Source: Phormidesmis sp963710175
Lineage (GTDB): Bacteria > Cyanobacteriota > Cyanobacteriia > Phormidesmidales > Phormidesmidaceae
Direction of reading: 5' to 3'
Length of the DNA: 64,000 bases
Assembly: GCA_963710175.1 (NCBI GenBank)
Contig: CAVPZC010000002.1
Span: 1,674,001 to 1,738,000 of the forward strand
Under the pieces are notes generated by a model. The model saw nothing but the letters and a program-made list of their open reading frames with translations. It did no database searches and was not told where the DNA came from. Of the stretch, positions 9,681 to 18,089 are shown one piece after another. Positions within the stretch are counted from its first letter, which is position 1; each line of letters begins with the position of its first letter. The position numbers were made by a program, and so were the translations under genes.

Positions 9681-9713
9681 TTGACAATTGTGTCGCATTA
9701 ATGCGACATTGAT
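9681..9713 (+). promoter_or_regulatory. Promoter and palindromic operator of the toxin-antitoxin pair
   Basis: A perfect -35 hexamer TTGACA lies at 9681-9686. It is followed by a perfect 18-bp palindrome, TGTCGCATTAATGCGACA, at 9691-9708, which sits where the -10 region should be. The palindrome ends 5 bp before the toxin start. This placement is typical of an autoregulated toxin-antitoxin operon in which the antitoxin blocks RNA polymerase; that role is inferred. No good -10 box is seen. Confidence 0.65.
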
Positions 9714-10052
9714 ATGATGGACACGAACCCAAAAGTTGTCAAAAACTATGTCACGACGGAAGGGAGGGTACCCTTTGAAGCATGGGTTCAGGGTCTGAGG
9801 GACAAGAAAGCGATCGCCCGAATCTTGCAGAGAATCAACCGGATACGATTGGGAAACTTAGGGGACTCCCGCAGTGTTGGTAGCGGCGTCTATGAGCTAC
9901 GAATTCATTTTGGCCCAGGTTTTCGGATCTATTTTGGAGTTGCTGATGCTCAGACCGTTATTCTTTTGATCGCTGGAGACAAAAGTTCTCAGAAAAAGGA
10001 TATTTCTATTGCCCAAAACTACTGGAAGGAGTATCAACAAAATGCCAACTAA
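9714..10052 (+). CDS. HigB/RelE-like toxin (addiction module killer protein)
   Basis: This 112-residue protein matches the phage Gp49/HigB-like branch of the RelE superfamily, ribosome-dependent mRNA interferases. Visible features are the N-terminal strand and helix (TEGRVPFEAWVQGLRD), the central RINRIRLGNLGDSRSVGSGVYELRI and FGPGFRIYFG, and the strand VILLIAGDKSSQKKDI. Two ATG codons (9714 and 9717) are possible starts. The toxin comes first and overlaps the antitoxin by 11 bp, the inverted gene order of HigBA modules. An upstream palindrome is a likely operator. Confidence 0.85.
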   Translation: MMDTNPKVVKNYVTTEGRVPFEAWVQGLRDKKAIARILQRINRIRLGNLGDSRSVGSGVYELRIHFGPGFRIYFGVADAQTVILLIAGDKSSQKKDISIAQNYWKEYQQNAN

Positions 10053-10344
10053 AGAATATAAAGAGTTCCTGTTTGATCAACTGACAGACTCTGAGATAGC
10101 GGCAGAGTATTTAACAGCGGCTATTGAGGACGGTTCAGCGGATGAGTTTTTGCTGGCGCTACGGGATGTGGCAGAAGCCCGTGGTGGCGTGGGAATGCTT
10201 TCTGATATGACCGATCTCAATCGGCAGAGCATGTACAAAATGCTTTCGGAAAACGGAAACCCTACGCTGACTAGTTTGCTTTCAGTGCTGCAAGCGGTCG
10301 GCATTACTATTAAGTTCGCTTCGGACAGTAAAAAAGCTGCATAA
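10042..10344 (+). CDS. HigA-like antitoxin (addiction module antidote, HTH)
   Basis: This 100-residue antitoxin is a helix-turn-helix protein of the probable addiction module antidote family. It should neutralise the preceding toxin and repress the operon. The HTH region is near residues 52-90, with GGVGMLSDMTDLNRQSMYKMLS followed by NPTLTSLLSVLQAVG. I chose the ATG at 10042 because AAGGAG lies 11 bases before it; the upstream in-frame codon at 10009 would extend into the toxin gene without a ribosome site. Its start overlaps the toxin stop. Confidence 0.85.
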   Translation: MPTKEYKEFLFDQLTDSEIAAEYLTAAIEDGSADEFLLALRDVAEARGGVGMLSDMTDLNRQSMYKMLSENGNPTLTSLLSVLQAVGITIKFASDSKKAA

Positions 10345-10445
10345 GATTCGGTTGTGGTGCGATTATCGAACTACCTAAATCCTATTTTTACATGTGGGAG
10401 GCCAAATTCTTAGAATAGCAGGCATCTCTACACATCGAAGCTATT

Positions 10446-10640
10446 ATGCGCACTAATATCGTAATCGACGACTCACTGATGGAGTAGGCACTACAGCTTA
10501 CCGGGCTAAAACCCAAGCGTGAGGCGGTAGAACTCGCTCTGCGAATGCCAATTGACCTGCGGCGGCAAGAAAACATTCGACAGCTCCGAGGCAAACTTAA
10601 GTGGGATGGCGATTTGGATGAGCTGCGCGGCGCTCAATGA
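10446..10640 (+). pseudogene. VapB-type antitoxin with in-frame stop (DUF2191 family)
   Basis: Read through, this frame encodes a 64-residue VapB antitoxin: MRTNIVIDDSLMEx, then ALQLTGLKPKREAVELALR and a C-terminus with KLKWDGDLDELRGAQ. The N-terminal ribbon-helix-helix and the K(W)xGDLDxLR tail are characteristic of the family. Codon 14 is TAG (10485-10487), where related proteins have Lys or Glu, so one base change would explain it. Re-initiation at the internal ATG would give only a fragment. The toxin partner behind it is truncated. Confidence 0.75.
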
Positions 10641-10669
10641 TTTCTGCGGATTCTAGCGTTTGGTGTTAA
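10637..10669 (+). pseudogene. VapC toxin remnant (first codons only)
   Basis: The stop of the VapB frame overlaps an ATG (10637) that opens MISADSSVW, the typical first strand of a PIN-domain VapC with its catalytic Asp. The frame hits TAA after ten codons. I could not find the rest of a PIN domain in any frame downstream before the next gene. Together with the stop in the antitoxin this makes the whole module dead. Confidence 0.55.
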
Positions 10670-10767
10670 TAGCTCCTTAGTTCTTCGCCCACTAGCAGTA
10701 TTGAAGATAAAGAACAACTTCGATAGAGCTATCTAGGCTCTGGCAGAAAAAATCTGATTGTTTTTCA

Positions 10768-12141
10768 TTAGCTTAGGTTAGGGTGAGATGTTTGTGACAT
10801 CTTATTCCAGTTATCGATGCGTGTATCCAAGGATTCAAAATTAATACATCCGTCTGAAATAAGCTGCATCAGGCCCAGTAACGCCCATACAGAATATTTA
10901 CATATCTCTGAGAGTTCATTTTCACTAACATTTTCTCTTAGCCCGGTGTGTACTATCTTGGATCTTTTGTCGTAAAGGCGTTTTACTGTCTTCTTAACGT
11001 CGCCAATATCTTCTTTTCTTATAAAATGATAGCCGCCGTAAGCAAACAAAAGAGGAATGCTTTTGGCTAAGATGGCAGTAGTAGTCTCCTTTACCTTACT
11101 TTCCTTGACTTTACTATGTGAGAATATACACTCAAGTGATGTCCAGAACTTAAAAAACGAAATGTCGTAGTCGAACTCATCTTGAGCTTGCCCTAACCAG
11201 TATATTGCTGTCAATGCGCAACCTTCCAGCTCTGTAGGCTTATCGTTGTCCAATATTTCAACAAACTTATCCAAGTAAAATTTTTCGCTGAGTTCGGCTA
11301 ACCTTTCTAAGTCCATAGGAAACTCTTGGGAGGGTGTTCTCGTTTCATCCCAGTGAGCAGACATGCTCCCGCAGGGATGTCGTCTAGCTAAGACCTGATT
11401 GCTGTCGATGTATGATTCGAAAACAACATTAATCCTAAACGAATTTTCGTATACTCGGTCGTGAAACAAGACGCACAAAAGACATCTGAGATAATTAATC
11501 GTTTCCCTTATTTTTCGTTCTGCGAGTTTTTTCGAGAGGGTATTATCACCCGAGCATTTGCAGGTAATACAAGTTCTTCCAAGGAAGTTTTTCTCTGTGA
11601 ATTCTGTAATATTTTCGTAGTCATCCTCCCTCTTGCATTGAGCTAGGACTTCTCCCATTATCTCTCTATCAAACCGCAATATTGTAACCGATCCAAGCTT
11701 TACTTTTGGAACATCAATCAAGCTGATTCCCTTTAAGGGAAAATAGAAATCATAGCTTGCTATGTGAGATCTGATTCTGTCAAACAACGATTCTAAAACT
11801 TCCTCAAAATCCCTCTTCAAGTCGGACTCATAAGAAAAGGATAGTTCAGTTTCTAGTTCGCGCTTTGTGCAGATGTAGACTGTTTCAAGGCTACAATTAT
11901 TCTTAATTTGTTCGATCTTAAAAATAGATTGCACGAAGGATTCTAGCGCTTCTTGAGTTCTTTCTTTAGGGTACAGATACACATGCGGCAATACCTTCAC
12001 TCCATATGACAATAAATCAAGGGCAGAAACATTAGGGACTTTCCGCATGTCGGAATGATACTGTTTCTGGTTCGACAAAAAATCGACCCATGCGCTTTTC
12101 GCTATCCGCTTGACTTTTCTGTCATTGAAATCGAATTTCAT
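10768..12141 (-). CDS. Large protein with HEPN (ApeA-like) C-terminal domain
   Basis: This 457-residue protein is not confidently assigned. The C-terminal 150 residues look like an Apea-type HEPN domain: an all-helical region with FFKFWTSLECIFSHSK near 330, a helix around AILAKSIPLLFAYGG, and the motif YDKRSKIVHTG near residue 405, which fits the HEPN R-x4-6-H pattern of RNase active sites. The N-terminal 300 residues show no motif I can name. G+C is low (about 40 % in a sampled row against about 62 % in the neighbouring transporter gene), which suggests transfer. HEPN proteins of this kind act in anti-phage defence or as toxins; that role is inferred here. Confidence 0.6.
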   Translation of the reverse strand: MKFDFNDRKVKRIAKSAWVDFLSNQKQYHSDMRKVPNVSALDLLSYGVKVLPHVYLYPKERTQEALESFVQSIFKIEQIKNNCSLETVYICTKRELETELSFSYESDLKRDFEEVLESLFDRIRSHIASYDFYFPLKGISLIDVPKVKLGSVTILRFDREIMGEVLAQCKREDDYENITEFTEKNFLGRTCITCKCSGDNTLSKKLAERKIRETINYLRCLLCVLFHDRVYENSFRINVVFESYIDSNQVLARRHPCGSMSAHWDETRTPSQEFPMDLERLAELSEKFYLDKFVEILDNDKPTELEGCALTAIYWLGQAQDEFDYDISFFKFWTSLECIFSHSKVKESKVKETTTAILAKSIPLLFAYGGYHFIRKEDIGDVKKTVKRLYDKRSKIVHTGLRENVSENELSEICKYSVWALLGLMQLISDGCINFESLDTRIDNWNKMSQTSHPNLS

Positions 12142-12512
12142 TTTTTACACTATGGTTAAATACATACACGCTGTTAATCAGAAGTACGCTGTGATTGTTA
12201 TCTGCTGTAGTACAGGACAACAGCTACATCATCGGATTCATCACTATCAAAAAAATATTAGAGTAGGTGTTAATAACCTTAATGGCTTCGAACTTGAGCA
12301 TTGAACCAGGGTAAGCGCAAGAATCAATAGAACACGGCTTATTGCGAAAATCATAGCCTTATTTTCTCAATTACGTGAGTTTATTGAGAGCAATGATTTA
12401 CGAAAAAATCAGGGTTTCAGGAATCGTCATAGCCTTGCTCAGCTAATGCATACTTTTGACAAAATTTTCTTGCGATTACCCTGAGCATTGAACTAGGACT
12501 ACGCAGTGAGGA
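12142..12512. other. Intergenic region inside the accessory island
   Basis: No convincing gene is seen in these 371 bp. The segment is A+T-rich and contains two near-identical 15-mers, GAGCATTGAACCAGG at 12296 and GAGCATTGAACTAGG at 12483, plus a repeated TCATAGCCTT (about 12351 and 12427). The repeats suggest local duplication. Nothing else stands out. Confidence 0.5.
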
Positions 12513-12995
12513 TTACAAGTGCTGCTGCCAAAAGCGCTGATGAACGGCGGCAATTTCGGCTTCGACTTCGGGAATTGGGCCTTGGACGGCGATCGCCTTC
12601 TGCCCTCGCTCAAACACCTCTCGGCAAGGCAAATTCAGCGTTGGATTTTCAGCATGATTGCCGGTGAGTTCGAGCAAACGCGCTTCAGAGAGTCCGTAGA
12701 CTAGCCGCCCGACATTGGCCCAGTACTGAGTGGCTGCGCACATCGCGCAGGGCTCAACCGTTGTGTAAAGCGTGCAGTTCCATAGATAGTCGGCGCTGAA
12801 GTTGGTGACCGCCGTCCTGATTAAGACGGCCTCGGCGTGGTTGACTGTATCTACATTGCCCTGAGTGAGCAGCACCGTTTCGTCATCTGGGGCGACCAAG
12901 ATTGCGCCGAAGGGATGATGGCCAAAGGTTTGGGCGCGGAGAGCAATTTGGTTGGCCTGCTGAAGATAGCGGATGATGTGGGATGAAGGCGACAT
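12513..12995 (-). CDS. Nucleoside/purine deaminase (cytidine deaminase-like fold)
   Basis: This is a zinc-dependent deaminase of the guanine/tRNA-adenosine deaminase type. It has the two required motifs: NHAEAVLIRTA (His ligand and catalytic Glu) and TVEPCAMCA (Cys ligands). With the ATG at 12995 it has 160 residues, the usual size; a GTG at 13031 would add 12. Guanine or a similar base is the likely substrate, an inference supported by the divergent nucleoside-type transporter 105 bp away. A broken copy of this gene lies at the other edge of the island (9303-9578). Confidence 0.82.
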   Translation of the reverse strand: MSPSSHIIRYLQQANQIALRAQTFGHHPFGAILVAPDDETVLLTQGNVDTVNHAEAVLIRTAVTNFSADYLWNCTLYTTVEPCAMCAATQYWANVGRLVYGLSEARLLELTGNHAENPTLNLPCREVFERGQKAIAVQGPIPEVEAEIAAVHQRFWQQHL

Positions 12996-13100
12996 AGCGA
13001 GAGGGGTGAAGGATTTAGTAAATTTAATCACCGAATGATGTTCCTGGATTCACTTAATCTTTAGGGATCACGTTAGAGAACCCGAGTCAGGATGTAACTT

Positions 13101-14159
13101 ATGGCGAATCCTTTTAACCGACGCCGATTTCTTGGATACGCTGCGACGGCGACGGTCAGCAGCGTTTTGCTTAAGGCTTGCGCTTCGCCGACAACGGACG
13201 CAGGCACAGATGACGCAGCCAGTGAGGCACCGCTGGAGACTAAGCTGGCGATCGCTCTACCCGGCACGATTACCGACGGTGGCTGGAATCAGCTTGGCTA
13301 TGAAGGGGTGAAGCGGGCGGGTGATGAGCTGGGCGTAGAAGTAGCCTATGTGGAACAGGTCGATAATGCTGACCAGACGGAATCTTTGGCGGGTTTTGCG
13401 CGTGAGGGCTACGGCCTGGTGGTCGGGCATGGCGGCCAGTTCGATGCGGCAATTGAGCAGGTGGCGGCTGAGTTTCCGGAGGCTTTTTTCCTGGGCGTAA
13501 ATGGGGATGTTGAGGGAGATAACTATGCCTGCGTGCGCACTAACTACAACCAAATGCTGTATCTCAGCGGAATGATTGGTGCGGCGATGAGTAAGACCAA
13601 GAAGCTGGCCTACCTGGCCGGGATGGAGTTCAAGTCTACTCAGCAGCAGGGCGCGGCGATGGATCTGGGCGCGAAAGCGATGGATCCGAGTGCTGAAGTG
13701 GTGTCGAGCTTTGTGGGAGATTTTAACGATATTGCCAAGGCCAAAGAGTCGGCGCTGGCACTGATTGCGAGCGGGGTCGATGTGATTTTCCACAATTTAG
13801 ATAATTCAGCTCCAGCGGTTTTACAGGCTTGTGAAGAAGCGGGTATTTACGCTATTGGCAACAATGTCGATCAGTTTGAGCTAGCGCCAAAAGCGATTTT
13901 GACCAGCGCCATTCAAGATATTGGCGGGGCGATTACGATGGTGGCAGAGCTGGCAGTGAATGACGAGATTGAAGGGAAGAAGTATGTGATCGGGCTGGAG
14001 ACGCCTGAGCTGGTAAGGTTTGGCACTTTTAACGAAGCCGTACCGGCTGATCTACGAGAGAAAGTAGACAAGGTAGCCGCTGATATGGTGGCTGACAAGC
14101 TGGTTTTTGAAGATGTTGAGGAAGATGGTAAGGCTTCGGTTAAAGTTGTTACTTCATGA
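13101..14159 (+). CDS. BMP-family nucleoside-type ABC transporter binding lipoprotein
   Basis: This 352-residue binding protein belongs to the BMP/PnrA family, whose studied members bind purine and pyrimidine nucleosides. The N-terminus carries a twin-arginine motif (NRRRFLGYAA), then a lipobox-like LLKAC near residue 27, so it is probably exported folded and lipid-anchored. Family features are TDGGWNQLGYEGVKRA near 57, VGHGGQFDAAIEQVA near 108 and GVDVIFHNLDNSAPAVLQA near 226. Its stop overlaps the ATPase gene by 4 bp (ATGA). It heads a four-gene transporter operon. Confidence 0.92.
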   Translation: MANPFNRRRFLGYAATATVSSVLLKACASPTTDAGTDDAASEAPLETKLAIALPGTITDGGWNQLGYEGVKRAGDELGVEVAYVEQVDNADQTESLAGFAREGYGLVVGHGGQFDAAIEQVAAEFPEAFFLGVNGDVEGDNYACVRTNYNQMLYLSGMIGAAMSKTKKLAYLAGMEFKSTQQQGAAMDLGAKAMDPSAEVVSSFVGDFNDIAKAKESALALIASGVDVIFHNLDNSAPAVLQACEEAGIYAIGNNVDQFELAPKAILTSAIQDIGGAITMVAELAVNDEIEGKKYVIGLETPELVRFGTFNEAVPADLREKVDKVAADMVADKLVFEDVEEDGKASVKVVTS

Positions 14160-15646
14160 GCGGTCTGCGCTTAGCGGGAATCACGAAGCGATTTGGCAAG
14201 TTTGCGGCTAATGACGACATCAGCTTAGAGGTTCGCACCGGATCTATTCACGGCCTTCTAGGAGAGAACGGGGCCGGGAAATCAACGCTGATGAATATTC
14301 TCTCGGGGCTGTATCAGCCGGATGCAGGGCAAATCTGGCTCAATGAGCAGCCGGTACAGATCGATTCGCCCGCAGATGCGATTCGACATGGGATCGGTAT
14401 GATTCATCAGCACTTTATGCTGGTGCCGCAGCTCACGGTTGTAGAGAATGTTGTTTTGGGGCAGGCTGGTGGGCTGCGGCTGAACTTGAAGTCGCAGGCA
14501 AAGGCGATCGCGCAGCTCGGCAAAGACTACGGCCTAATCGTTCCGCCTATGTCCCGAGTGGAAGATCTGCCCGTCGGTATTCAACAGCGGGTCGAAATCC
14601 TGAAAGTGCTCTACCGTCGAGCCCGTATCTTGATTTTGGATGAACCCACAGCTGTGCTGACGCCGGTTGAAATTGAGTCTTTTTTAGAGATTTTGCGACA
14701 GCTCGCCGCTCGCGATCGCACGATTGTCTTTATCAGTCATAAGCTGAATGAAATTATGGCCGTATGCGATAATGTCACCGTTCTGCGGCGCGGTAAAGTA
14801 GTGGGTTCGCTGCCGGTCGCTGAGACAAATCCTACCGGTCTCGCTCGGCTCATGGTGGATAAAGCCGTAGAGATCAACACTCGCCCATTGCCACAGACGG
14901 CAGGCGATGTAGTTCTTAACATTCAGGATCTGTGGGTGAATGATCGTCAGGTAACAGCCTTACAAGGGCTATGTTTGCAGGTACGCGCAGGCGAAATTTT
15001 TGGAATTGCGGGCGTAGACGGAAACGGACAAAGAGAATTAGCAGATGCAATTTCGCATCTTTTGTCGATTCAGCAGGGTTCTATAGAGATAGTCTCTTCT
15101 GATTCCTCGAAAAAGGTTGCCTACATTCCTGAAGATCGTCAGAAGCAGGGGTTGGTGCTGAGCTTTTCAATCGCTCGTAATCTTATTCTCAAAGCGTTTA
15201 GCAAACTGCCTTTTTGTCGGCGGTGGGTATTACAGAAGGAGGCGATCGCTACCAACGCCACCCAAGCCATCCAAGCCTTTGACATCCGCGCAGCCGACCA
15301 CCGGCTTCAGGCCAGTCAGCTCTCGGGTGGCAATCAGCAAAAGGTGATCTTGGCACGGGAGCTAGCGGGCGAACCGAACTTAATTGTGGCGATGCAGCCG
15401 ACTAGAGGGCTGGATATTGGGGCGACAGCGGCGGTGCAGCAGAGTTTGTTGGAACAGCGATCGCGTGGCGCAGCGATTCTGTACATTTCTACCGAGTTGG
15501 AAGAAGTGATGGCAATGAGCGATCGCCTTGCTGTCATCTATCGCGGTCAGCTTGTCGCAGTCCCGGATATTAGCAATGTCACCCTTGAGCAAATGAGTTT
15601 GTTGATGGCGGGCTCTTCACCTATTCCCGCGGAGAGCCCCTTGTGA
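14156..15646 (+). CDS. Nucleoside-type ABC transporter ATP-binding protein (two ATPase domains)
   Basis: This 496-residue protein has two fused ATPase domains, as in the RbsA/NupA-type importers. The first has Walker A GENGAGKS (near 36), signature LPVGIQQR and Walker B ILILDEPTAVLTP. The second has the degenerate P-loop GVDGNGQR, signature LSGGNQQK and LIVAMQPTRGLD, a normal feature of this family. It overlaps the binding-protein gene by 4 bp and the next permease gene by 4 bp, so the operon is translationally coupled. Confidence 0.94.
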   Translation: MSGLRLAGITKRFGKFAANDDISLEVRTGSIHGLLGENGAGKSTLMNILSGLYQPDAGQIWLNEQPVQIDSPADAIRHGIGMIHQHFMLVPQLTVVENVVLGQAGGLRLNLKSQAKAIAQLGKDYGLIVPPMSRVEDLPVGIQQRVEILKVLYRRARILILDEPTAVLTPVEIESFLEILRQLAARDRTIVFISHKLNEIMAVCDNVTVLRRGKVVGSLPVAETNPTGLARLMVDKAVEINTRPLPQTAGDVVLNIQDLWVNDRQVTALQGLCLQVRAGEIFGIAGVDGNGQRELADAISHLLSIQQGSIEIVSSDSSKKVAYIPEDRQKQGLVLSFSIARNLILKAFSKLPFCRRWVLQKEAIATNATQAIQAFDIRAADHRLQASQLSGGNQQKVILARELAGEPNLIVAMQPTRGLDIGATAAVQQSLLEQRSRGAAILYISTELEEVMAMSDRLAVIYRGQLVAVPDISNVTLEQMSLLMAGSSPIPAESPL

Positions 15647-16698
15647 GCTGGTTTCAGCGCAGCCAAGCTTCCTTCCGCAACGCCCTGCCGCCAGTTCTTG
15701 CGGTGATAGCAGCGCTGTTCGTCGGTGCCCTGCTGATGCTGATCGCCGGGGCCAGCCCGATTGCCGCCTATAGCGCTCTGTTTCGCCAAGCTCTGACAAC
15801 CTACTTTGGCTTTGCCGACACCCTGACCAAAACCACGCCCCTACTGCTTGCGAGCCTGGGCGTTCTCGTCGCGCTCAGAGCCGGACAGTTCAACCTGGGC
15901 GCAGAAGGCCAGATTTATATGGGCGGGCTGGGCAGCTTGCTGGTGGGGCTGGCGTTCCCAGCTTTACCGATGGTGATACATCTGCCGCTGGCGCTGCTGG
16001 GCGGGTTTGGCTTTGGCGCTGCTTGGGGAGCGATCGCCGGATACCTGAAAGTCGCTCGTGGCCTAAATGAAGTACTCACGACGCTGCTGCTGAACTACGT
16101 CGCTCAAAATCTGATCAGCTACTTGGTCAACGGCCCCCTCAAAGCGGCAGATGCCCCTAGTCCTTTCTCCGAAATCGTCGCCGCTTCTGCCTATTTGCCC
16201 ACTATTTTGCCGAAGACGCAGGCTCACGCTGGGATTTTTGTGGGGTTAGCGATCGCACTTCTCCTCACCCTCGCCTTTGCCGTCACTGCCTGGGGCTACC
16301 GCATCGACACCGTTGGGCAAAATCCAATAGCCGCCCGCTATGCAGGCATTTCAGTCAATCGCACTATCCTCGGCGTCATGGCACTTTCCGGCGGACTGGC
16401 GGGCTTAGCAGGCAGCAGCGAAGTCCTGGGGCTGAAGCGCCGCCTTTTTGAGAACTTTTCGCCCGGGTATGGATTTGATGCGTTGGCGATCGCCCTCCTC
16501 AGTCGCGGCAACCCTGCTGTGGTCATCCTCACCGCCTTCTTCTTCGGTGCCCTGCGCAGCGGTGCCAACGTCATGCAGCGTAGCGCCGCTGTTCCCGTCT
16601 CAATCATCTATGCCATTCAAGGGCTAATCGTGCTGTTTGTCGCCATCAGCCTGACGATAGAAAGTCGCACCCGAAAGTCTGTAGACCCTGCAAAATGA
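15643..16698 (+). CDS. Nucleoside-type ABC transporter permease 1
   Basis: This 351-residue permease of the BPD-transporter-2 family starts at a GTG that overlaps the ATPase stop. It has eight to ten hydrophobic segments and the conserved block LLLASLGVLVALRAGQFNLG followed by AEGQIYMGG (near 60-90), which is diagnostic of the YufP/NupB-like subunit. The later motif NPIAARYAGISVNR is the cytoplasmic loop that contacts the ATPase. It pairs with the permease directly downstream. Confidence 0.93.
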   Translation: MSWFQRSQASFRNALPPVLAVIAALFVGALLMLIAGASPIAAYSALFRQALTTYFGFADTLTKTTPLLLASLGVLVALRAGQFNLGAEGQIYMGGLGSLLVGLAFPALPMVIHLPLALLGGFGFGAAWGAIAGYLKVARGLNEVLTTLLLNYVAQNLISYLVNGPLKAADAPSPFSEIVAASAYLPTILPKTQAHAGIFVGLAIALLLTLAFAVTAWGYRIDTVGQNPIAARYAGISVNRTILGVMALSGGLAGLAGSSEVLGLKRRLFENFSPGYGFDALAIALLSRGNPAVVILTAFFFGALRSGANVMQRSAAVPVSIIYAIQGLIVLFVAISLTIESRTRKSVDPAK

Positions 16699-16729
16699 CC
16701 TGTTGAGTTAGCTGTTGACCTGAAAAGCT

Positions 16730-17653
16730 ATGCCGCCCATTGATTTTTTGACTGATTTTCTCTCCGCTTGCCTGCGCCTGACGGTGCCGCTGGCGTTTGC
16801 GGCATTAGGTGGATTGCTCTCTGAACGCTCAGGCGTTTTGAACATTGGGTTGGAAGGGATGATCCTTACGGGGGCGTTTGTGAGTGCGGGGGTGGCGATC
16901 GCTTCAGATCAAGCCTGGCTAGCCGTAGCCGCCGCCTTTCTCGCAGGTGCTTCAGTCGGGTTGCTCCACGCCTACCTCTGCGTCACCCTGTCGGTCAATC
17001 AGCTCGTCTCTGGGCTCGCCATCAACCTCACCGCCGCCGGACTCACCACCTACGGTGCAAGACTCCTCTTTGAAACCGGTACCGTAGCCCTGCCCGGCAT
17101 CGACCCGCTGAACATTCGCGGCCTGCAAAGTCTCCCCATCGTCGGCGTCCTCTTTCAGCAAGATATTCTCTTCTATCTGTTGCTGCTGCTCATTCCCCTG
17201 AGCACTTACGGGCTGTTCCACACCCGCTGGGGTCTGTCTTTACGCGCCGTCGGCAATGCGCCCCGAGCCGCAGACACAGCCGGTGTCTCGGTTACCCGAG
17301 TGCGCTATCTGAGCGTTGTCATCTGCGGCGGGCTTTGCGGGCTCGCCGGGGCTTATCTCGCACTCATTCATGTCGGCTTCTTCACCGAAAACATGAGCGC
17401 TGGCAAAGGCTTCATTGCCCTGGCTGCCCTCATCTTTGGCCGCTGGCATCCGGTTGCTACTACGCTTGCCTGTCTGCTATTCGGCGCAACAGAAGCAATC
17501 CAGCTCCGCATCCAAGCCTTCGGTCTCGATATCCCCTATCAGCTATTGGCCATGCTGCCCTACGTGACCGCCCTCTTCGCGCTAGCCGGGTTTGCCGGCA
17601 AATCGACTCCGCCTGCTGCACTAGGAACGCCTTACGCCAAGGAAAACCAGTGA
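16730..17653 (+). CDS. Nucleoside-type ABC transporter permease 2
   Basis: This 307-residue permease is the YufQ/NupC-like partner of the preceding one. It has the conserved start region FAALGGLLSERSGVLNIGLE and GMILTGAF (near residues 23-52), the cytoplasmic loop WGLSLRAVGNAPRAADTAGV (near 168) and GFIALAALIFGRWHP near 225. The gene follows after 31 bp and completes a binding protein-ATPase-two permease operon. A MITE-like element begins about 90 bp after its stop. Confidence 0.93.
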   Translation: MPPIDFLTDFLSACLRLTVPLAFAALGGLLSERSGVLNIGLEGMILTGAFVSAGVAIASDQAWLAVAAAFLAGASVGLLHAYLCVTLSVNQLVSGLAINLTAAGLTTYGARLLFETGTVALPGIDPLNIRGLQSLPIVGVLFQQDILFYLLLLLIPLSTYGLFHTRWGLSLRAVGNAPRAADTAGVSVTRVRYLSVVICGGLCGLAGAYLALIHVGFFTENMSAGKGFIALAALIFGRWHPVATTLACLLFGATEAIQLRIQAFGLDIPYQLLAMLPYVTALFALAGFAGKSTPPAALGTPYAKENQ

Positions 17654-17744
17654 TGCATTCGTGCTGACACAGCATTCATAAAAGCCCCAAGCGCTTTACA
17701 TATTTTCCTATGTATATTCATCGCCAATTGAGCGGTTAAAATAA

Positions 17745-18089
17745 CGTGAGTTCGGGTTAAGAGATCCTGTAGTCATCAAGCCTGAAGTGAATCCCCTCCC
17801 GCCCTGCGGGGCTAATCCTGTAGGGGTTTCAAATGCCCTCTTGAGTTTACTGGGTTGTAGCCGATAAGTCGCCCAAAACGCGATCGCGAGATCCTTGTGA
17901 AAAGGGGGTTCTACAAAACCCCTACAAGATTAGCCTGCGGGGTGCCCGCAGGGCGGGGTGGGGCGGCAGCTCGTGCTACAAGCCGAAACCCACCCCTGCG
18001 CCCCTCCCAAGAGGGGTTTTGCCTCGGGAGAGGCGGCTAGGGTTACTGTCTGACCAATGTTTCAGGTAATTGCTTATCCCGAACTCACG
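17745..18089. mobile_element. MITE-like non-autonomous element, 345 bp
   Basis: The element is bounded by 17-bp inverted repeats (CGTGAGTTCGGGTTAAG at 17745-17761 and its complement at 18073-18089, one mismatch). The 9-bp direct repeat TTAAAATAA flanks it at 17736-17744 and 18090-18098, as expected of a target-site duplication. Inside is a second inverted repeat, 17810-17829 against 17916-17935, 19 of 20 bases, and a G+C-rich segment with short hairpins. No coding frame is present, so a transposase elsewhere would have to move it. The insertion-sequence family cannot be named. Confidence 0.75.

Noticed and set aside
10009..10041. Upstream start for the HigA-like antitoxin
   Set aside because: It lies inside the toxin gene without a ribosome site; AAGGAG fits the ATG at 10042.
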